A stretch of DNA of 64,000 nucleotides, taken from positions 1-64,000 of the forward strand of contig JAGGUN010000052.1 in the NCBI GenBank assembly GCA_021158465.1, in the 5' to 3' direction. The translations under genes were made by a program, and so were the position numbers. Shown here piece by piece: positions 8,491 to 16,410 of this stretch. Within the stretch, counting starts at the first letter, position 1. Each line of letters begins with the position of its first letter. The stretch is from a bacterium (GTDB lineage: Bacteria; UBP14; UBA6098; 4484-93). Below the pieces are notes generated by a model that was given only the letters and a program-made list of their open reading frames with translations, made no database searches and was not told the DNA's origin.

Positions 8491-9186
8491 ATGAATAAAT
8501 ACCTCGTTCCTTTCGTGATCCTTCTCATTGCCTCTTCTGCATTCGCTCAGGAGCCCTGCACCGATTCACTCTGGGCGGAGGTATCTGCTGATACAGTAAC
8601 CATCCACCACGACGGGGCGTTCTACAACTGCTGTATGACTATCGAATACGAACTCCGTCAGCTTCCCGGGGATACGCTCATTGTGTCCGAGTTCGAGACA
8701 GGAACACCCTGCTTCTGTATGTGCTGCTTCAACCTGTTCTTGAAACTCGCAGGATTTCAGCCAGGGATACATTTCTTTCGCGTTATCAACAGGGATACAG
8801 GTGAGGTGTTCGGCACAGTCCCAGTGATCGTGCGAGGCGGAGAGAGCAAATCGGACATCCGGTTTGTCAGTTCATATCAGAGCGACTGTCTGCCGCTCTC
8901 CATCCAGGAACCAGAGAAGAAAGAACTGACCCCGTTTCTGTCCGTATCGCCCAATCCGTTCAACACAGAAGCAACAGTGACCGTCATGATACCCAACGAG
9001 GTAGAGTGTGTTGTGACAGTCAGCGACATCCTCGGGTATACAGTGGACACACTCTTCTCCGGCAAGGCATCAGAGGGTAAGCTCTCGTTCAACTGGCAAG
9101 CAGGTGGAAAACCGAGCGGCGTCTATTTTGTCAAAGTAAAGTATGGAGAACATTCACTGACCAAGAAACTCATTTTGTTGAAGTAG
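8491..9186 (+). CDS. Cys-rich secreted protein with T9SS type A sorting domain
   Basis: 231 residues starting at an ATG with AGGAGG upstream. Residues 1-19 are a signal peptide (ending SSAFA/QE). The middle carries several cysteines (NCCM, CFCMCCF), suggesting disulfides or metal binding. From about residue 150 the protein has the hallmarks of a T9SS type A sorting domain: VSPNPFN, a central VSDILG-type turn, GVYFVKVKYG, and the terminal KKLILLK. The last 80 residues would therefore direct export across the outer membrane and attachment to the surface. The function of the N-terminal domain is not recognised. Confidence 0.75.
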   Translation: MNKYLVPFVILLIASSAFAQEPCTDSLWAEVSADTVTIHHDGAFYNCCMTIEYELRQLPGDTLIVSEFETGTPCFCMCCFNLFLKLAGFQPGIHFFRVINRDTGEVFGTVPVIVRGGESKSDIRFVSSYQSDCLPLSIQEPEKKELTPFLSVSPNPFNTEATVTVMIPNEVECVVTVSDILGYTVDTLFSGKASEGKLSFNWQAGGKPSGVYFVKVKYGEHSLTKKLILLK

Positions 9187-9283
9187 AAACTCCATCGGTT
9201 CCGGTCCCAACCCCATCCAAGAAGGTCAGTTACAAGCTGGTGTGAGAAATCAAGAACTATGAATTCTGGCGAAAACTTTTCAT

Positions 9284-9311
9284 TTGACAGGAACACAATT
9301 TTTTCTATTTT
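9284..9311 (+). promoter_or_regulatory. Promoter of the tRNA-Arg/tRNA-Glu transcript
   Basis: -35 TTGACA (9284-9289, perfect), 16 bp spacer, -10 TATTTT (9306-9311), about 36 bp before tRNA-Arg. No other promoter is evident before the GH99-like gene at 9538, so the tRNAs and that mRNA may share it. Confidence 0.65.
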
Positions 9312-9347
9312 AATTAGCTATTATCAACTGGAGAGCGAGAAAGCCGG

Positions 9348-9421
9348 CCGCCCGTAGCTCAGCAGGATAGAGCGTCGGACTTCGAATCCGCAGGTCGGGC
9401 GTTCGAGTCGCCCCGGGCGGA
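9348..9421 (+). tRNA. tRNA-Arg (anticodon TCG)
   Basis: 74-nt cloverleaf: acceptor CCGCCCG pairs with CGGGCGG, discriminator A, no encoded CCA. D-arm GCTC...GAGC, anticodon loop CTTCGAA (TCG, reads CGA), T-arm GGGCG-TTCGAGT-CGCCC. The outermost anticodon-stem pair is a T.C mismatch. Confidence 0.95.
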
Positions 9422-9443
9422 TACTGAAGAGCAAAATATAACT

Positions 9444-9516
9444 GTCCCCATCGTCCAGTGGTCTAGGACCCAGGCCTTTCACGCCTGAAACAGGGGTTCG
9501 ACTCCCCTTGGGGACA
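9444..9516 (+). tRNA. tRNA-Glu (anticodon TTC)
   Basis: 73-nt cloverleaf: acceptor GTCCCCA pairs with TGGGGAC, discriminator A, no encoded CCA. Anticodon stem CAGGC/GCCTG with loop CTTTCAC (TTC). T-arm AGGGG-TTCGACT-CCCCT. It lies 21 bp upstream of the GH99-like gene start. Confidence 0.95.
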
Positions 9517-9537
9517 GAAAGCCCCGCAGGAAACAGG

Positions 9538-11235
9538 ATGAACAAACTAATCCAAACAGAAACGAAGGAAATATCTATATTATTGCTAATCCTTCTTGCC
9601 TTTGTCAGCACCTGCCACGCTGATACGACAGGGTATCATTTCCGGATAAGGTTTGCGAGCACATCCGACTGGGCGACTCTCGAATTTCTGGATGCCACTG
9701 CTCCTGTTGCCTTAGATATCGATGTTGTCGCTGACTCCTCTGAGGATGGGGCGAACATCGGTGTCTTCTACATAACACGCAGCGACACCGCACCTGTAAT
9801 CGTCGATTATGACTGCTTCCTCTCGGCAATACCTGAGACGGGACTGGTTTTCAACTCACAAAAAGGGGATTGGGGAAATGTTCATATTACATTCAGCAAC
9901 CTGAACCCAGAGATGCCCCCCTATCCGAGTATGGAGTTTGAGAATAACGGAAGCATCCCCGATGACCCAACAAACCTGCGAACCTTTGTTGTCCCGCACG
10001 ATTTTCTCACAGAGGGCGGACCGATTGTCCTACCTACTGATCCCTGGACCACATACAGGCTCATTCTCGCATTCTACTACCCGTGGTATGGCTCCCCATC
10101 CGGACCCACAGGATACTGGTGCCACTGGGACCCAGACAACCATTACGCCTCAACTCACGAGCCACTTCTCGGCTATTACGACTCTTACTCCCCAGAGGTG
10201 GTTTCACAGCATATCAGCTGGGCAAAGGAGTCCGGTATCGACGGTTTCATCTGCTCCTGGTGGGGACCTGGCAGTTTCACAGATGGCGCACTCGATGTCA
10301 TCTTCTCGGTTGCGGATACATCCGACTTCCTCATCAGCTTTTACATAGAAACCTGCGGCATCGAAACCCTTCCTGAGAGCGAGCGATTGCACCAATTCAT
10401 ACACCATTTCAATTACCTGCTTGCCAACTATCGGCTGCATCCTGCTATGTTTCGGATAGATGGCGTTCCAACACTGTTCCTATACGGTTATCCGCTTTCA
10501 CTTATGCCACTCGATAGCTGGGCTCTTTTGAGGGACAGCCTCGATTATGATGTTTACATCATCGTGGACCGCTTGTCTCCGCTGGTGCTCGATCTCTTCG
10601 ACGGCTACCACACTTACAATCCATGCAGGATACCGGCAGCGGAGCTGGCTGCAAAGTATAACAGTGCCTCGCTTGCGGCTCGGTATCAGCACAAGCTCTT
10701 CGCTGCGACCATCCTTCCGGGATACTGCGACACCATTATTCGCGACCCAGGACTCACGGTTGACCGCGAGGATGGCGCATTCTATTCAAGCAGGTTCGAG
10801 ATCGCCGCAGCATCCGAGCCGAACTTCATCCTGATAACCTCCTGGAACGAATGGCACGAAGGAACAGAAATTGAACCATCGGTTGAGTATTCTTACCAGT
10901 ATCTCGACTCCACACGCAGCTTCCACGACCGCTGGGACATACCAGGAAGCATTGAACAAAAAGCTCCCGAAATGCCCACCTCTCCAGAAATTCACATCTA
11001 CCCTAATCCGTTCAATTCCTCCTGTATCATCACCGTAGGGGACAGATGTATCCATCCTGCGACGGCTGAAATATACAACCTGCAGGGGAGATTGGTCGCC
11101 AAGGGTTCGCCACAGGCAGACACCTACAAAATAGTCTGGATACCAGATGAAAAGATATGCAGCGGGGTATATCTCATCAGGGTGCAGACAAAAGGCGGAC
11201 GAACAACGACCAAAAAGGTAGTATACCTCAAATAA
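9538..11235 (+). CDS. Secreted GH99-like (endo-mannosidase-like) protein with T9SS sorting domain
   Basis: 565 residues from the ATG at 9538; an earlier in-frame ATG lies inside tRNA-Glu and is rejected. A signal peptide (ILLLILLAFVSTCHA) ends near residue 29. Residues about 178-445 match the GH99/GH71-like fold: AFYYPWYG, YDSYSPEVVSQHISWAKESG, IDGFICSWWG, and near residue 435 the SWNEWHEGTEIEPS motif that carries the acidic catalytic pair in GH99 enzymes. The C-terminal 85 residues (IYPNPFNSS ... GVYLIRV ... KKVVYLK) are a T9SS type A sorting domain. Likely acts on alpha-mannoside or similar glycans at the cell surface; the substrate is inferred from the fold. Confidence 0.8.
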   Translation: MNKLIQTETKEISILLLILLAFVSTCHADTTGYHFRIRFASTSDWATLEFLDATAPVALDIDVVADSSEDGANIGVFYITRSDTAPVIVDYDCFLSAIPETGLVFNSQKGDWGNVHITFSNLNPEMPPYPSMEFENNGSIPDDPTNLRTFVVPHDFLTEGGPIVLPTDPWTTYRLILAFYYPWYGSPSGPTGYWCHWDPDNHYASTHEPLLGYYDSYSPEVVSQHISWAKESGIDGFICSWWGPGSFTDGALDVIFSVADTSDFLISFYIETCGIETLPESERLHQFIHHFNYLLANYRLHPAMFRIDGVPTLFLYGYPLSLMPLDSWALLRDSLDYDVYIIVDRLSPLVLDLFDGYHTYNPCRIPAAELAAKYNSASLAARYQHKLFAATILPGYCDTIIRDPGLTVDREDGAFYSSRFEIAAASEPNFILITSWNEWHEGTEIEPSVEYSYQYLDSTRSFHDRWDIPGSIEQKAPEMPTSPEIHIYPNPFNSSCIITVGDRCIHPATAEIYNLQGRLVAKGSPQADTYKIVWIPDEKICSGVYLIRVQTKGGRTTTKKVVYLK

Positions 11236-11241
11236 GAAGAG

Positions 11242-11313
11242 CTGGGGAGCAGGGATTCGAACCCCGATTGGCGGATCCAGAGTCCGCTGTCTTACCAATT
11301 GGACGACTCCCCA
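11242..11313 (-). tRNA. tRNA-Gln (anticodon CTG)
   Basis: 72-nt cloverleaf on the minus strand: acceptor TGGGGAG pairs with CTCCCCA, discriminator G, no encoded CCA. Anticodon stem GCGGA/TCCGC, loop CTCTGGA (CTG, reads CAG). T-arm CGGGG-TTCGAAT-CCCTG. Its 3' end lies 6 bp from the stop of the convergent GH99-like gene. Confidence 0.95.
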
Positions 11314-11326
11314 CTACTCGGACTAC

Positions 11327-11354
11327 ATTATAAATTTTCCCTATGCTTTGTCAA
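11327..11354 (-). promoter_or_regulatory. Consensus promoter of tRNA-Gln
   Basis: On the minus strand: perfect -35 TTGACA (11354-11349), 16 bp spacer, perfect -10 TATAAT (11332-11327), 13 bp before the mature tRNA 5' end. This is the strongest sigma-70-type promoter I found in the window. Confidence 0.8.
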
Positions 11355-11637
11355 GAAAATTTTGCCTCGGCAAGCGGATAAAAGCCTTCCTGAAAATCTC
11401 AGATGCCTGTGCAAATATCCAAAAGGCGTTTAGAGCCTTCCCTCGAACACATTCCTCAATAACAAGGATATACCAAACCTGCACATCACCGGAGCAGTGG
11501 CGTAAAGAGTGAAACAGAAGAAACAACTACACAAACAGCAAACCGCCTATCCAGCATCCTGTAACCGAGGGCAAAACAGCACTATAAAACCCACCGAATA
11601 TATCCAAGCCTTCCGTTCCGCCAAGATTTTATTTTGC
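11355..11637. other. Intergenic stretch without a recognisable gene
   Basis: About 280 bp between the tRNA-Gln promoter and the rpiB promoter. Short open frames exist on the minus strand (up to about 60 codons) but have no ribosome site and no recognisable protein. No hairpin terminator, repeat or RNA fold was obvious by eye. Confidence 0.5.
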
Positions 11638-11666
11638 TTGACTTGAACCGTATTTAATTTTATTTG
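11638..11666 (+). promoter_or_regulatory. Possible rpiB-glyA promoter
   Basis: -35 TTGACT (11638-11643), 17 bp spacer, -10 TATTTG (11661-11666), 26 bp before the rpiB start. The -10 is a weak match. Confidence 0.4.
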
Positions 11667-11692
11667 TTAGAATCGAACACCGGGAGGTGGAA

Positions 11693-12157
11693 TTGGCAAC
11701 AGTAGCAATAGGAGCAGACCACAGGGGATACAGGCTCAAGCAAGAGCTTATCTATAAACTGAAAGGAGAACACACAATACTCGATATGGGCACAGACTCC
11801 GACAAACCAGTTGACTATCCAGACTTCGCAAAGAAGGTTGCAGACGCCGTCGCAGAAGGGAAGGCAGACTTCGGAATCCTCATCTGCGACACAGGCATCG
11901 GTATGGCAATCGCCGCAAACAAGGTGTCAGGTGTTCGAGCTGCTCATTGCCGCGTGGAACGCGAGGCTGATATGTCCAGAAGGCACAATAACGCAAACAT
12001 AATTACCATCGCCGGCGGATATACACCAAGGGATGTGGCGCTCAAGCTTGTTAAGATGTTCATCTCAACACCGTTCGAAGGCAATACAGAAGAAGGCGAA
12101 CGACACAAAAGGCGCGTCGAGAAGATAATGAAGATCGAGAAGGAACAATGTAAATAA
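11693..12157 (+). CDS. rpiB: Ribose-5-phosphate isomerase B
   Basis: 154 residues. I choose the TTG at 11693, which gives [22 protein letters not shown] ends 5 bp before it, whereas the GTG at 11687 overlaps that site. RpiB/LacA-B family features: GADHRGY at the N-terminus (active-site Asp/His), the [13 protein letters not shown] loop with the catalytic Cys, and the C-terminal [12 protein letters not shown] segment. It interconverts ribose 5-phosphate and ribulose 5-phosphate in the cytoplasm (non-oxidative pentose phosphate pathway). It is followed 10 bp later by glyA, a pairing seen in many bacteria. Confidence 0.95.
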   Translation: MATVAIGADHRGYRLKQELIYKLKGEHTILDMGTDSDKPVDYPDFAKKVADAVAEGKADFGILICDTGIGMAIAANKVSGVRAAHCRVEREADMSRRHNNANIITIAGGYTPRDVALKLVKMFISTPFEGNTEEGERHKRRVEKIMKIEKEQCK

Positions 12158-12167
12158 AGGAGGAAAG

Positions 12168-13445
12168 GTGAACCATCTGAGGAACCGTTTGAAAGATATC
12201 GATCCCGAGATCTACGATGCCATTCAGAAGGAGACACAGAGGGAAACATACGGGATAGAGCTTATAGCCTCTGAGAATTTCGTCTCCGATGCGGTATTAG
12301 AGGCAGCAGGAAGCATCATGACAAACAAGTATGCCGAGGGTTACCCCGGGAGGCGATACTACGGTGGCTGTCAGTTTGTCGACATAGCCGAGAACCTCGC
12401 AAGGGAAAGGGCAAAACAGCTTTTTCCTGGAGCTGAGCACATCAATGTCCAGCCACATTCAGGTTCACAGGCAAACATGGCGGTCTACTTTACCGTCCTC
12501 AAGCCCGGAGACAAGCTTATGGGACTTAACCTGTCGCACGGCGGACACCTGACTCATGGACACCCTGTGAACTTCTCGGGTATACTCTACAATGTCGTTC
12601 ACTACAATGTCGACCCAGAAACGGAGATGCTCAACTACGATGATTTAATGGAACAGGCAAAGAAAGAGAAACCAAAACTAATCGTAGCAGGCGCTTCAGC
12701 ATACCCACGGACTCTGGATTTCAAGAAATTCCGCAAGATAGCGGACGAGGTCGGTGCATACCTTATGGCAGACATAGCACATATAGCAGGGCTTGTCGCT
12801 GCTGGACTACACCCTTCACCCTTCCCGCACTGCGATTTCGTCACAACAACAACACACAAGACACTCCGTGGACCAAGAGCCGGTATGATTATGTGCAAAA
12901 AGGAGTATGCAAAGGCAATTGACAAAGCCGTGATGCCAGGAATGCAGGGCGGTCCGCTTATGCACATAATAGCCGCCAAGGCAGTAGCATTCAAACAGGA
13001 TTTACAGCCAGAATTCAAGGAATACCAGAAACAGATAGTCGCAAACGCAGCTGCTATGGCAGACGAGTTCAAGAAGCTCGGTTTCAGGCTTGTCTCCGAC
13101 GGAACAGATACACATCTTATGCTGGTTGACCTAAGACCGTTCAAGCTAACAGGAAAAACCGTCGAAGGCGAGCTCGGCAAGGTGGATATTACCGTCAACA
13201 GAAACACCATCCCGTACGACCCCGAGAAACCGTTTATAACATCCGGAATCCGCATCGGAACACCGGCAATCACAACAAGAGGAATGAAGGAAGACGAATC
13301 AAGAGAGATCGCACGGCTCATACACAAGGTAGTTACGAATATCGGAAATGAAAAGGTATACGAAGAGGTGAGAAACAAGGTAAGAGAACTCTGCGAACAG
13401 TTCCCTCTCTATCAATATAAGCTGGAACAAAAGTATAAGCTATGA
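12168..13445 (+). CDS. glyA: Serine hydroxymethyltransferase
   Basis: 425 residues from a GTG preceded by AAAGGAGG. PLP-dependent fold type I enzyme converting serine and tetrahydrofolate to glycine and methylene-THF. Visible signatures: [11 protein letters not shown] at the N-terminus, [13 protein letters not shown], and the PLP lysine in [12 protein letters not shown]. Length and motifs are normal for the family. It overlaps the next gene by 4 bp (ATGA), so it is translationally coupled to an unknown protein and to the glycosyltransferase pair downstream. Confidence 0.97.
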   Translation: MNHLRNRLKDIDPEIYDAIQKETQRETYGIELIASENFVSDAVLEAAGSIMTNKYAEGYPGRRYYGGCQFVDIAENLARERAKQLFPGAEHINVQPHSGSQANMAVYFTVLKPGDKLMGLNLSHGGHLTHGHPVNFSGILYNVVHYNVDPETEMLNYDDLMEQAKKEKPKLIVAGASAYPRTLDFKKFRKIADEVGAYLMADIAHIAGLVAAGLHPSPFPHCDFVTTTTHKTLRGPRAGMIMCKKEYAKAIDKAVMPGMQGGPLMHIIAAKAVAFKQDLQPEFKEYQKQIVANAAAMADEFKKLGFRLVSDGTDTHLMLVDLRPFKLTGKTVEGELGKVDITVNRNTIPYDPEKPFITSGIRIGTPAITTRGMKEDESREIARLIHKVVTNIGNEKVYEEVRNKVRELCEQFPLYQYKLEQKYKL

Positions 13446-13903
13446 GTATAAGGTCCACCCTGCAGAAGCTCAAGATGAAACAGCTTGCCTCCATCGAAGA
13501 GGAGAATAAGCTATTCTCAGCCAGCAAGATCCCTGTAAAGCGAATACTCGTAGGAACGAACTCATCCAACGGAGAAGAAAAACTCAAGCTCCTATTGCCA
13601 AGGTTAAAAGGGAAAAAAGTGGTCAAGCTCAGCACGGAAGGAGACGGGATAGTCATTACCAAGAAGGATGTTAATATATTTAATGTCCCAAGGAAACGAA
13701 TATTAGAGAGGATAAGGTCGGAGAGGTTCGAGCTGTTCATCGACCTATGCGATAACTTCTTCTTTCCTGTAGCATCCGCTCCCGTCGTCTGTCGGATACC
13801 GTATCGGGTCTCGTTCTCTAACAATGTCCCGAAACCGTATGCAAACATTATACTTCCACCATTACCTGCAGGAATAGACTACCTGCTAAGGATCTTTTCC
13901 TGA
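13442..13903 (+). CDS. Uncharacterised protein coupled to glyA
   Basis: 153 residues, start overlapping the glyA stop by 4 bp. Basic N-terminal helix ([22 protein letters not shown]), then alternating strands and helices: [19 protein letters not shown], and [19 protein letters not shown] followed by [17 protein letters not shown]. The 'ELFIDL ... RVSF' pattern weakly recalls heptosyltransferase-like or DUF6913-like alpha/beta proteins, but I cannot assign a family. No signal peptide or membrane segment. Placement before a GT2 glycosyltransferase and a flippase-like gene suggests an envelope role; that is inference only. Confidence 0.6.
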   Translation: MSIRSTLQKLKMKQLASIEEENKLFSASKIPVKRILVGTNSSNGEEKLKLLLPRLKGKKVVKLSTEGDGIVITKKDVNIFNVPRKRILERIRSERFELFIDLCDNFFFPVASAPVVCRIPYRVSFSNNVPKPYANIILPPLPAGIDYLLRIFS

Positions 13904-13915
13904 AGAAGAGGAGAT

Positions 13916-14833
13916 ATGCTCGTATCGATAGTTGTGCCAGCCTACAACGAACGAGAGAATATCCCGGAGTTTGTCCGTCTGTGCGACAAGATGATAAAAA
14001 ACGCCCCATTTGATGGAGAACTTATAATTGTCGATGACGGAAGCACCGATGGGACAGGAGAGGTCTCAGAGAAATCCGCCAAGGAATACAGCTTTGTCCG
14101 CGTGTTCCACCACACAAGAAACAGAGGGCTAACAGCCGCCTTGGAAACAGGTTTCTCTGAGGCAAAGGGTGAAATACTCATCTTCTTTCCAGCAGACCTA
14201 CAATACCTTCCAGAGGAGATACCCCGTATGATCGAGACAATGGAGAGGGAAAAACTCGACATTGTCTGCGGCTGGAAAGAAGGGCGATATAAGAAAAGGC
14301 TCGTCTCATCGGTTTACAACTATCTCGTCAGAAAATTCTTCGACATAGAAATCCACGATATGAACTCTGTGAAAGCGTTTCGCAGGGAAGTCGTCGAGGC
14401 TATACCGTTCCGCAAGGATTGGCACCGGTATGTCATCCCGTTCGCAGCAGATGCAGGGTTCCGCATCGGAGAGGTAAGGGTCAAGCTGCACGAGAGACAT
14501 TGGGGAGAAAGCAAGTTCAAAGGACCATCAAGGGTCATTATCGGCGTTCTGGACCTGCTCGCTGTCAAGTTCCAGATTACATTTATGAAAAGACCGATGA
14601 TATTCTTTGGAACAATCGGGATGATCCTGCTACTTCTTGGATTCATGGCTGGCATCGCTGCTGTTGTCCTGAGGTTCGGATACGGCATAGGCTACAGACC
14701 GCTCCTGTACCTTATAATGCTCCTCGTCCTATCTGGAATGCTACTGTTCATCGTTGGGTTCCTATCAGAAGCAATCGCAGGGGTCAACAGCAGACTATCC
14801 TCCATCGAAAAGAGACTCAAGAAAAAGGAATGA
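13916..14833 (+). CDS. Family 2 glycosyltransferase, dolichol-phosphate-mannose-synthase-like, membrane-anchored
   Basis: 305 residues. The GT-A domain opens VSIVVPAYNERENIPEF and carries the nucleotide-binding IIVDDGSTDGTG. The usual DADxQ motif appears as FFPADLQYLPEE, so the first Asp is Pro while the second is kept. RHWGESKFKG fits the acceptor-side motif of DPM1/DpgS-type enzymes. Two hydrophobic segments near residues 225-255 and 260-290 anchor the C-terminus, and a short basic tail ends it. It likely transfers a sugar from a nucleotide donor to a polyprenyl phosphate at the inner face of the membrane. Start of the next gene overlaps its stop. Confidence 0.85.
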   Translation: MLVSIVVPAYNERENIPEFVRLCDKMIKNAPFDGELIIVDDGSTDGTGEVSEKSAKEYSFVRVFHHTRNRGLTAALETGFSEAKGEILIFFPADLQYLPEEIPRMIETMEREKLDIVCGWKEGRYKKRLVSSVYNYLVRKFFDIEIHDMNSVKAFRREVVEAIPFRKDWHRYVIPFAADAGFRIGEVRVKLHERHWGESKFKGPSRVIIGVLDLLAVKFQITFMKRPMIFFGTIGMILLLLGFMAGIAAVVLRFGYGIGYRPLLYLIMLLVLSGMLLFIVGFLSEAIAGVNSRLSSIEKRLKKKE

Positions 14834-15720
14834 AGCTTATAAAGAAAGCCTTCCCCTGGATATTCGGTGCAGGGGTGATATTCTTCCTCACACGATACCT
14901 CATTGACAACTGGCAGGAGGTTTCCGCTCAGAATTTTGAGCTTAACTGGGGGTATCTTATACCATCACTCCTGCTACTCTTATTCCTCTTCTTCTACCAA
15001 ACAGTTATCTGGAGACACCTGCTTGTCTCTCTGGGAGAAAAGATAAGCATTTCCGAGGCGTATAGAATTTTTAACATATCGAACCTCGGGAGATACATTC
15101 CGGGAAAGGTGTGGCAGATACTGGGGATAATGTATCTCGCGGACAGAAAGAAGCTCTCCAAATCGAGGGTTGGAACGACCATCGTCTTTGCGATAGTTCT
15201 GCTGATATTCGCCGGGTTTATTGTAGCGTTACCATCTGTTGGGCAGGTAAATATCGGGAGGGTTTCTCTCGCGTATTTCTGGTTTGCTGTCCCTGTGATA
15301 CTTTTCTTTATTTTCTCACCAAGGAGTCTCGTTGCTGTTTTGAACTACATACTGGCAAGGTTCAAACGGGGCAAGCTGCGGTATTATCCGAGCTGGAAGC
15401 AGAACTTGCTTCTCCTTCTCCTTTATATCTCATACTGGGCAATATATGGTGTCTCTTTTTATCTTTTCATCCTTTCATTCGGTCAGAACATAAGGTTTGT
15501 CGATGTGGTCGGCGTATATCCTGCCGCTTACATCGTCGGATATATAGCCCTTTTCACTCCCGGTGGACTGGGAGTACGCGAGGGCGTGGTGACGGCTCTG
15601 CTCTCGCCGTATCTTCCGTTACCTATTGCAACACTCATAGGGCTTACATCACGGCTATGGTTCACAGCAGCAGAGATAATATCCGCGTCCGTTGCACTGC
15701 TTCTGGGGGTGAAGAAGTAG
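14830..15720 (+). CDS. Lysylphosphatidylglycerol synthase TM-like / UPF0104 membrane protein
   Basis: 296 residues from the ATG at 14830 (ATGA overlap with the glycosyltransferase); frame extends upstream only as a shadow of that gene. Repeated hydrophobic segments indicate about eight membrane helices. Family signatures: LGRYIPGKVWQ in the first half and FTPGGLGVREG near the C-terminus, as in the YbhN/AglD-type flippase-like membrane domain. No soluble lysyltransferase domain is attached. Next to a polyprenyl-type GT2, it may move a lipid or lipid-linked sugar; substrate unknown. It ends 3 bp from the convergent nitroreductase gene. Confidence 0.85.
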   Translation: MKLIKKAFPWIFGAGVIFFLTRYLIDNWQEVSAQNFELNWGYLIPSLLLLLFLFFYQTVIWRHLLVSLGEKISISEAYRIFNISNLGRYIPGKVWQILGIMYLADRKKLSKSRVGTTIVFAIVLLIFAGFIVALPSVGQVNIGRVSLAYFWFAVPVILFFIFSPRSLVAVLNYILARFKRGKLRYYPSWKQNLLLLLLYISYWAIYGVSFYLFILSFGQNIRFVDVVGVYPAAYIVGYIALFTPGGLGVREGVVTALLSPYLPLPIATLIGLTSRLWFTAAEIISASVALLLGVKK

Positions 15721-15723
15721 CTG

Positions 15724-16410
15724 TTACTTTATCCTTCCCACGGGCATTATATAAAGCGGCTCCTCATCCTCCGGGAGGTTCATAATCTGTTTCACCTCAT
15801 CGTCGAAGAAGGCACCAACAGCCACCGTCCCGAGATTCAGTGAGACAGCCTGCAAATAGAGATTCTCGGCTGCGTGACCGACCTCTATATGCACATATCT
15901 TATGCCTCTTTTCCCATACTTTCTCGTCGTTCGCTCATAGACGGCGGAGAAAACGATAGCAGCCGAACATCTCCTCACACATTCCTGCCCGAGAGCAGCA
16001 GCCGACAACTCGTCTCGTTTATCACCATCCACAATTCTTGTGAGATTGTGCTTATATGGGCTATATTTGTAGATTCCTGCAGGGATGTCGGTAACATTTC
16101 CTGCGACAAGATACAGTTCGAGCGGGTAGAGCGCTCCTGCCGATGGCGCCGTTCTGAACCCTCTTTTGTCCGTGATGCCCTGAGCAGCCCAGAGTAGTTG
16201 CGAAACATCAGAAAGTTTCAACGGCTCATCCCTGTATTCTCTTATCGACCTTCTGGTGGATAAAGCCTCCTCGACCGAGGTATCACCTGTCAATCTCGGC
16301 TCAGGAAGCTCTATTACCAGCCCAGGGTCACCATCAGCTCCCATAACTGTAAGAACAGTTAGGATTAATATTCCTATGTAAGCTATGCCTGCCGCAAGAA
16401 AACCTCTCAT
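15724..16410 (-). CDS. SagB-type nitroreductase-family oxidoreductase with N-terminal signal/anchor
   Basis: 228 residues. A hydrophobic N-terminus (GIAYIGILILTVLTVMGA) suggests export or anchoring, which is unusual for a flavoenzyme. The core has the FMN-binding RRSIREYRDEPL motif, the LLWAAQGITD segment, APSAGALYPLE, and GHAAENLYLQAVSLNLGTV, all typical of the SagB/ThcOx branch of nitroreductases. It overlaps the upstream methyltransferase by 4 bp. SagB homologs oxidise azolines in RiPP clusters, but no precursor peptide or YcaO gene is nearby, so a general NAD(P)H/FMN redox role is as likely. Confidence 0.8.
   Translation of the reverse strand: MRGFLAAGIAYIGILILTVLTVMGADGDPGLVIELPEPRLTGDTSVEEALSTRRSIREYRDEPLKLSDVSQLLWAAQGITDKRGFRTAPSAGALYPLELYLVAGNVTDIPAGIYKYSPYKHNLTRIVDGDKRDELSAAALGQECVRRCSAAIVFSAVYERTTRKYGKRGIRYVHIEVGHAAENLYLQAVSLNLGTVAVGAFFDDEVKQIMNLPEDEEPLYIMPVGRIK

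Noticed and set aside
11341-11526. 61-codon minus-strand open frame behind the tRNA-Gln promoter
   Set aside because: No ribosome site, no recognisable composition, and its reading overlaps the promoter region.
14419-14829. Upstream extension of the flippase-like membrane gene
   Set aside because: It is a shadow inside the GT2 gene; the ATG at 14,830 overlaps the GT2 stop in the normal coupled way.
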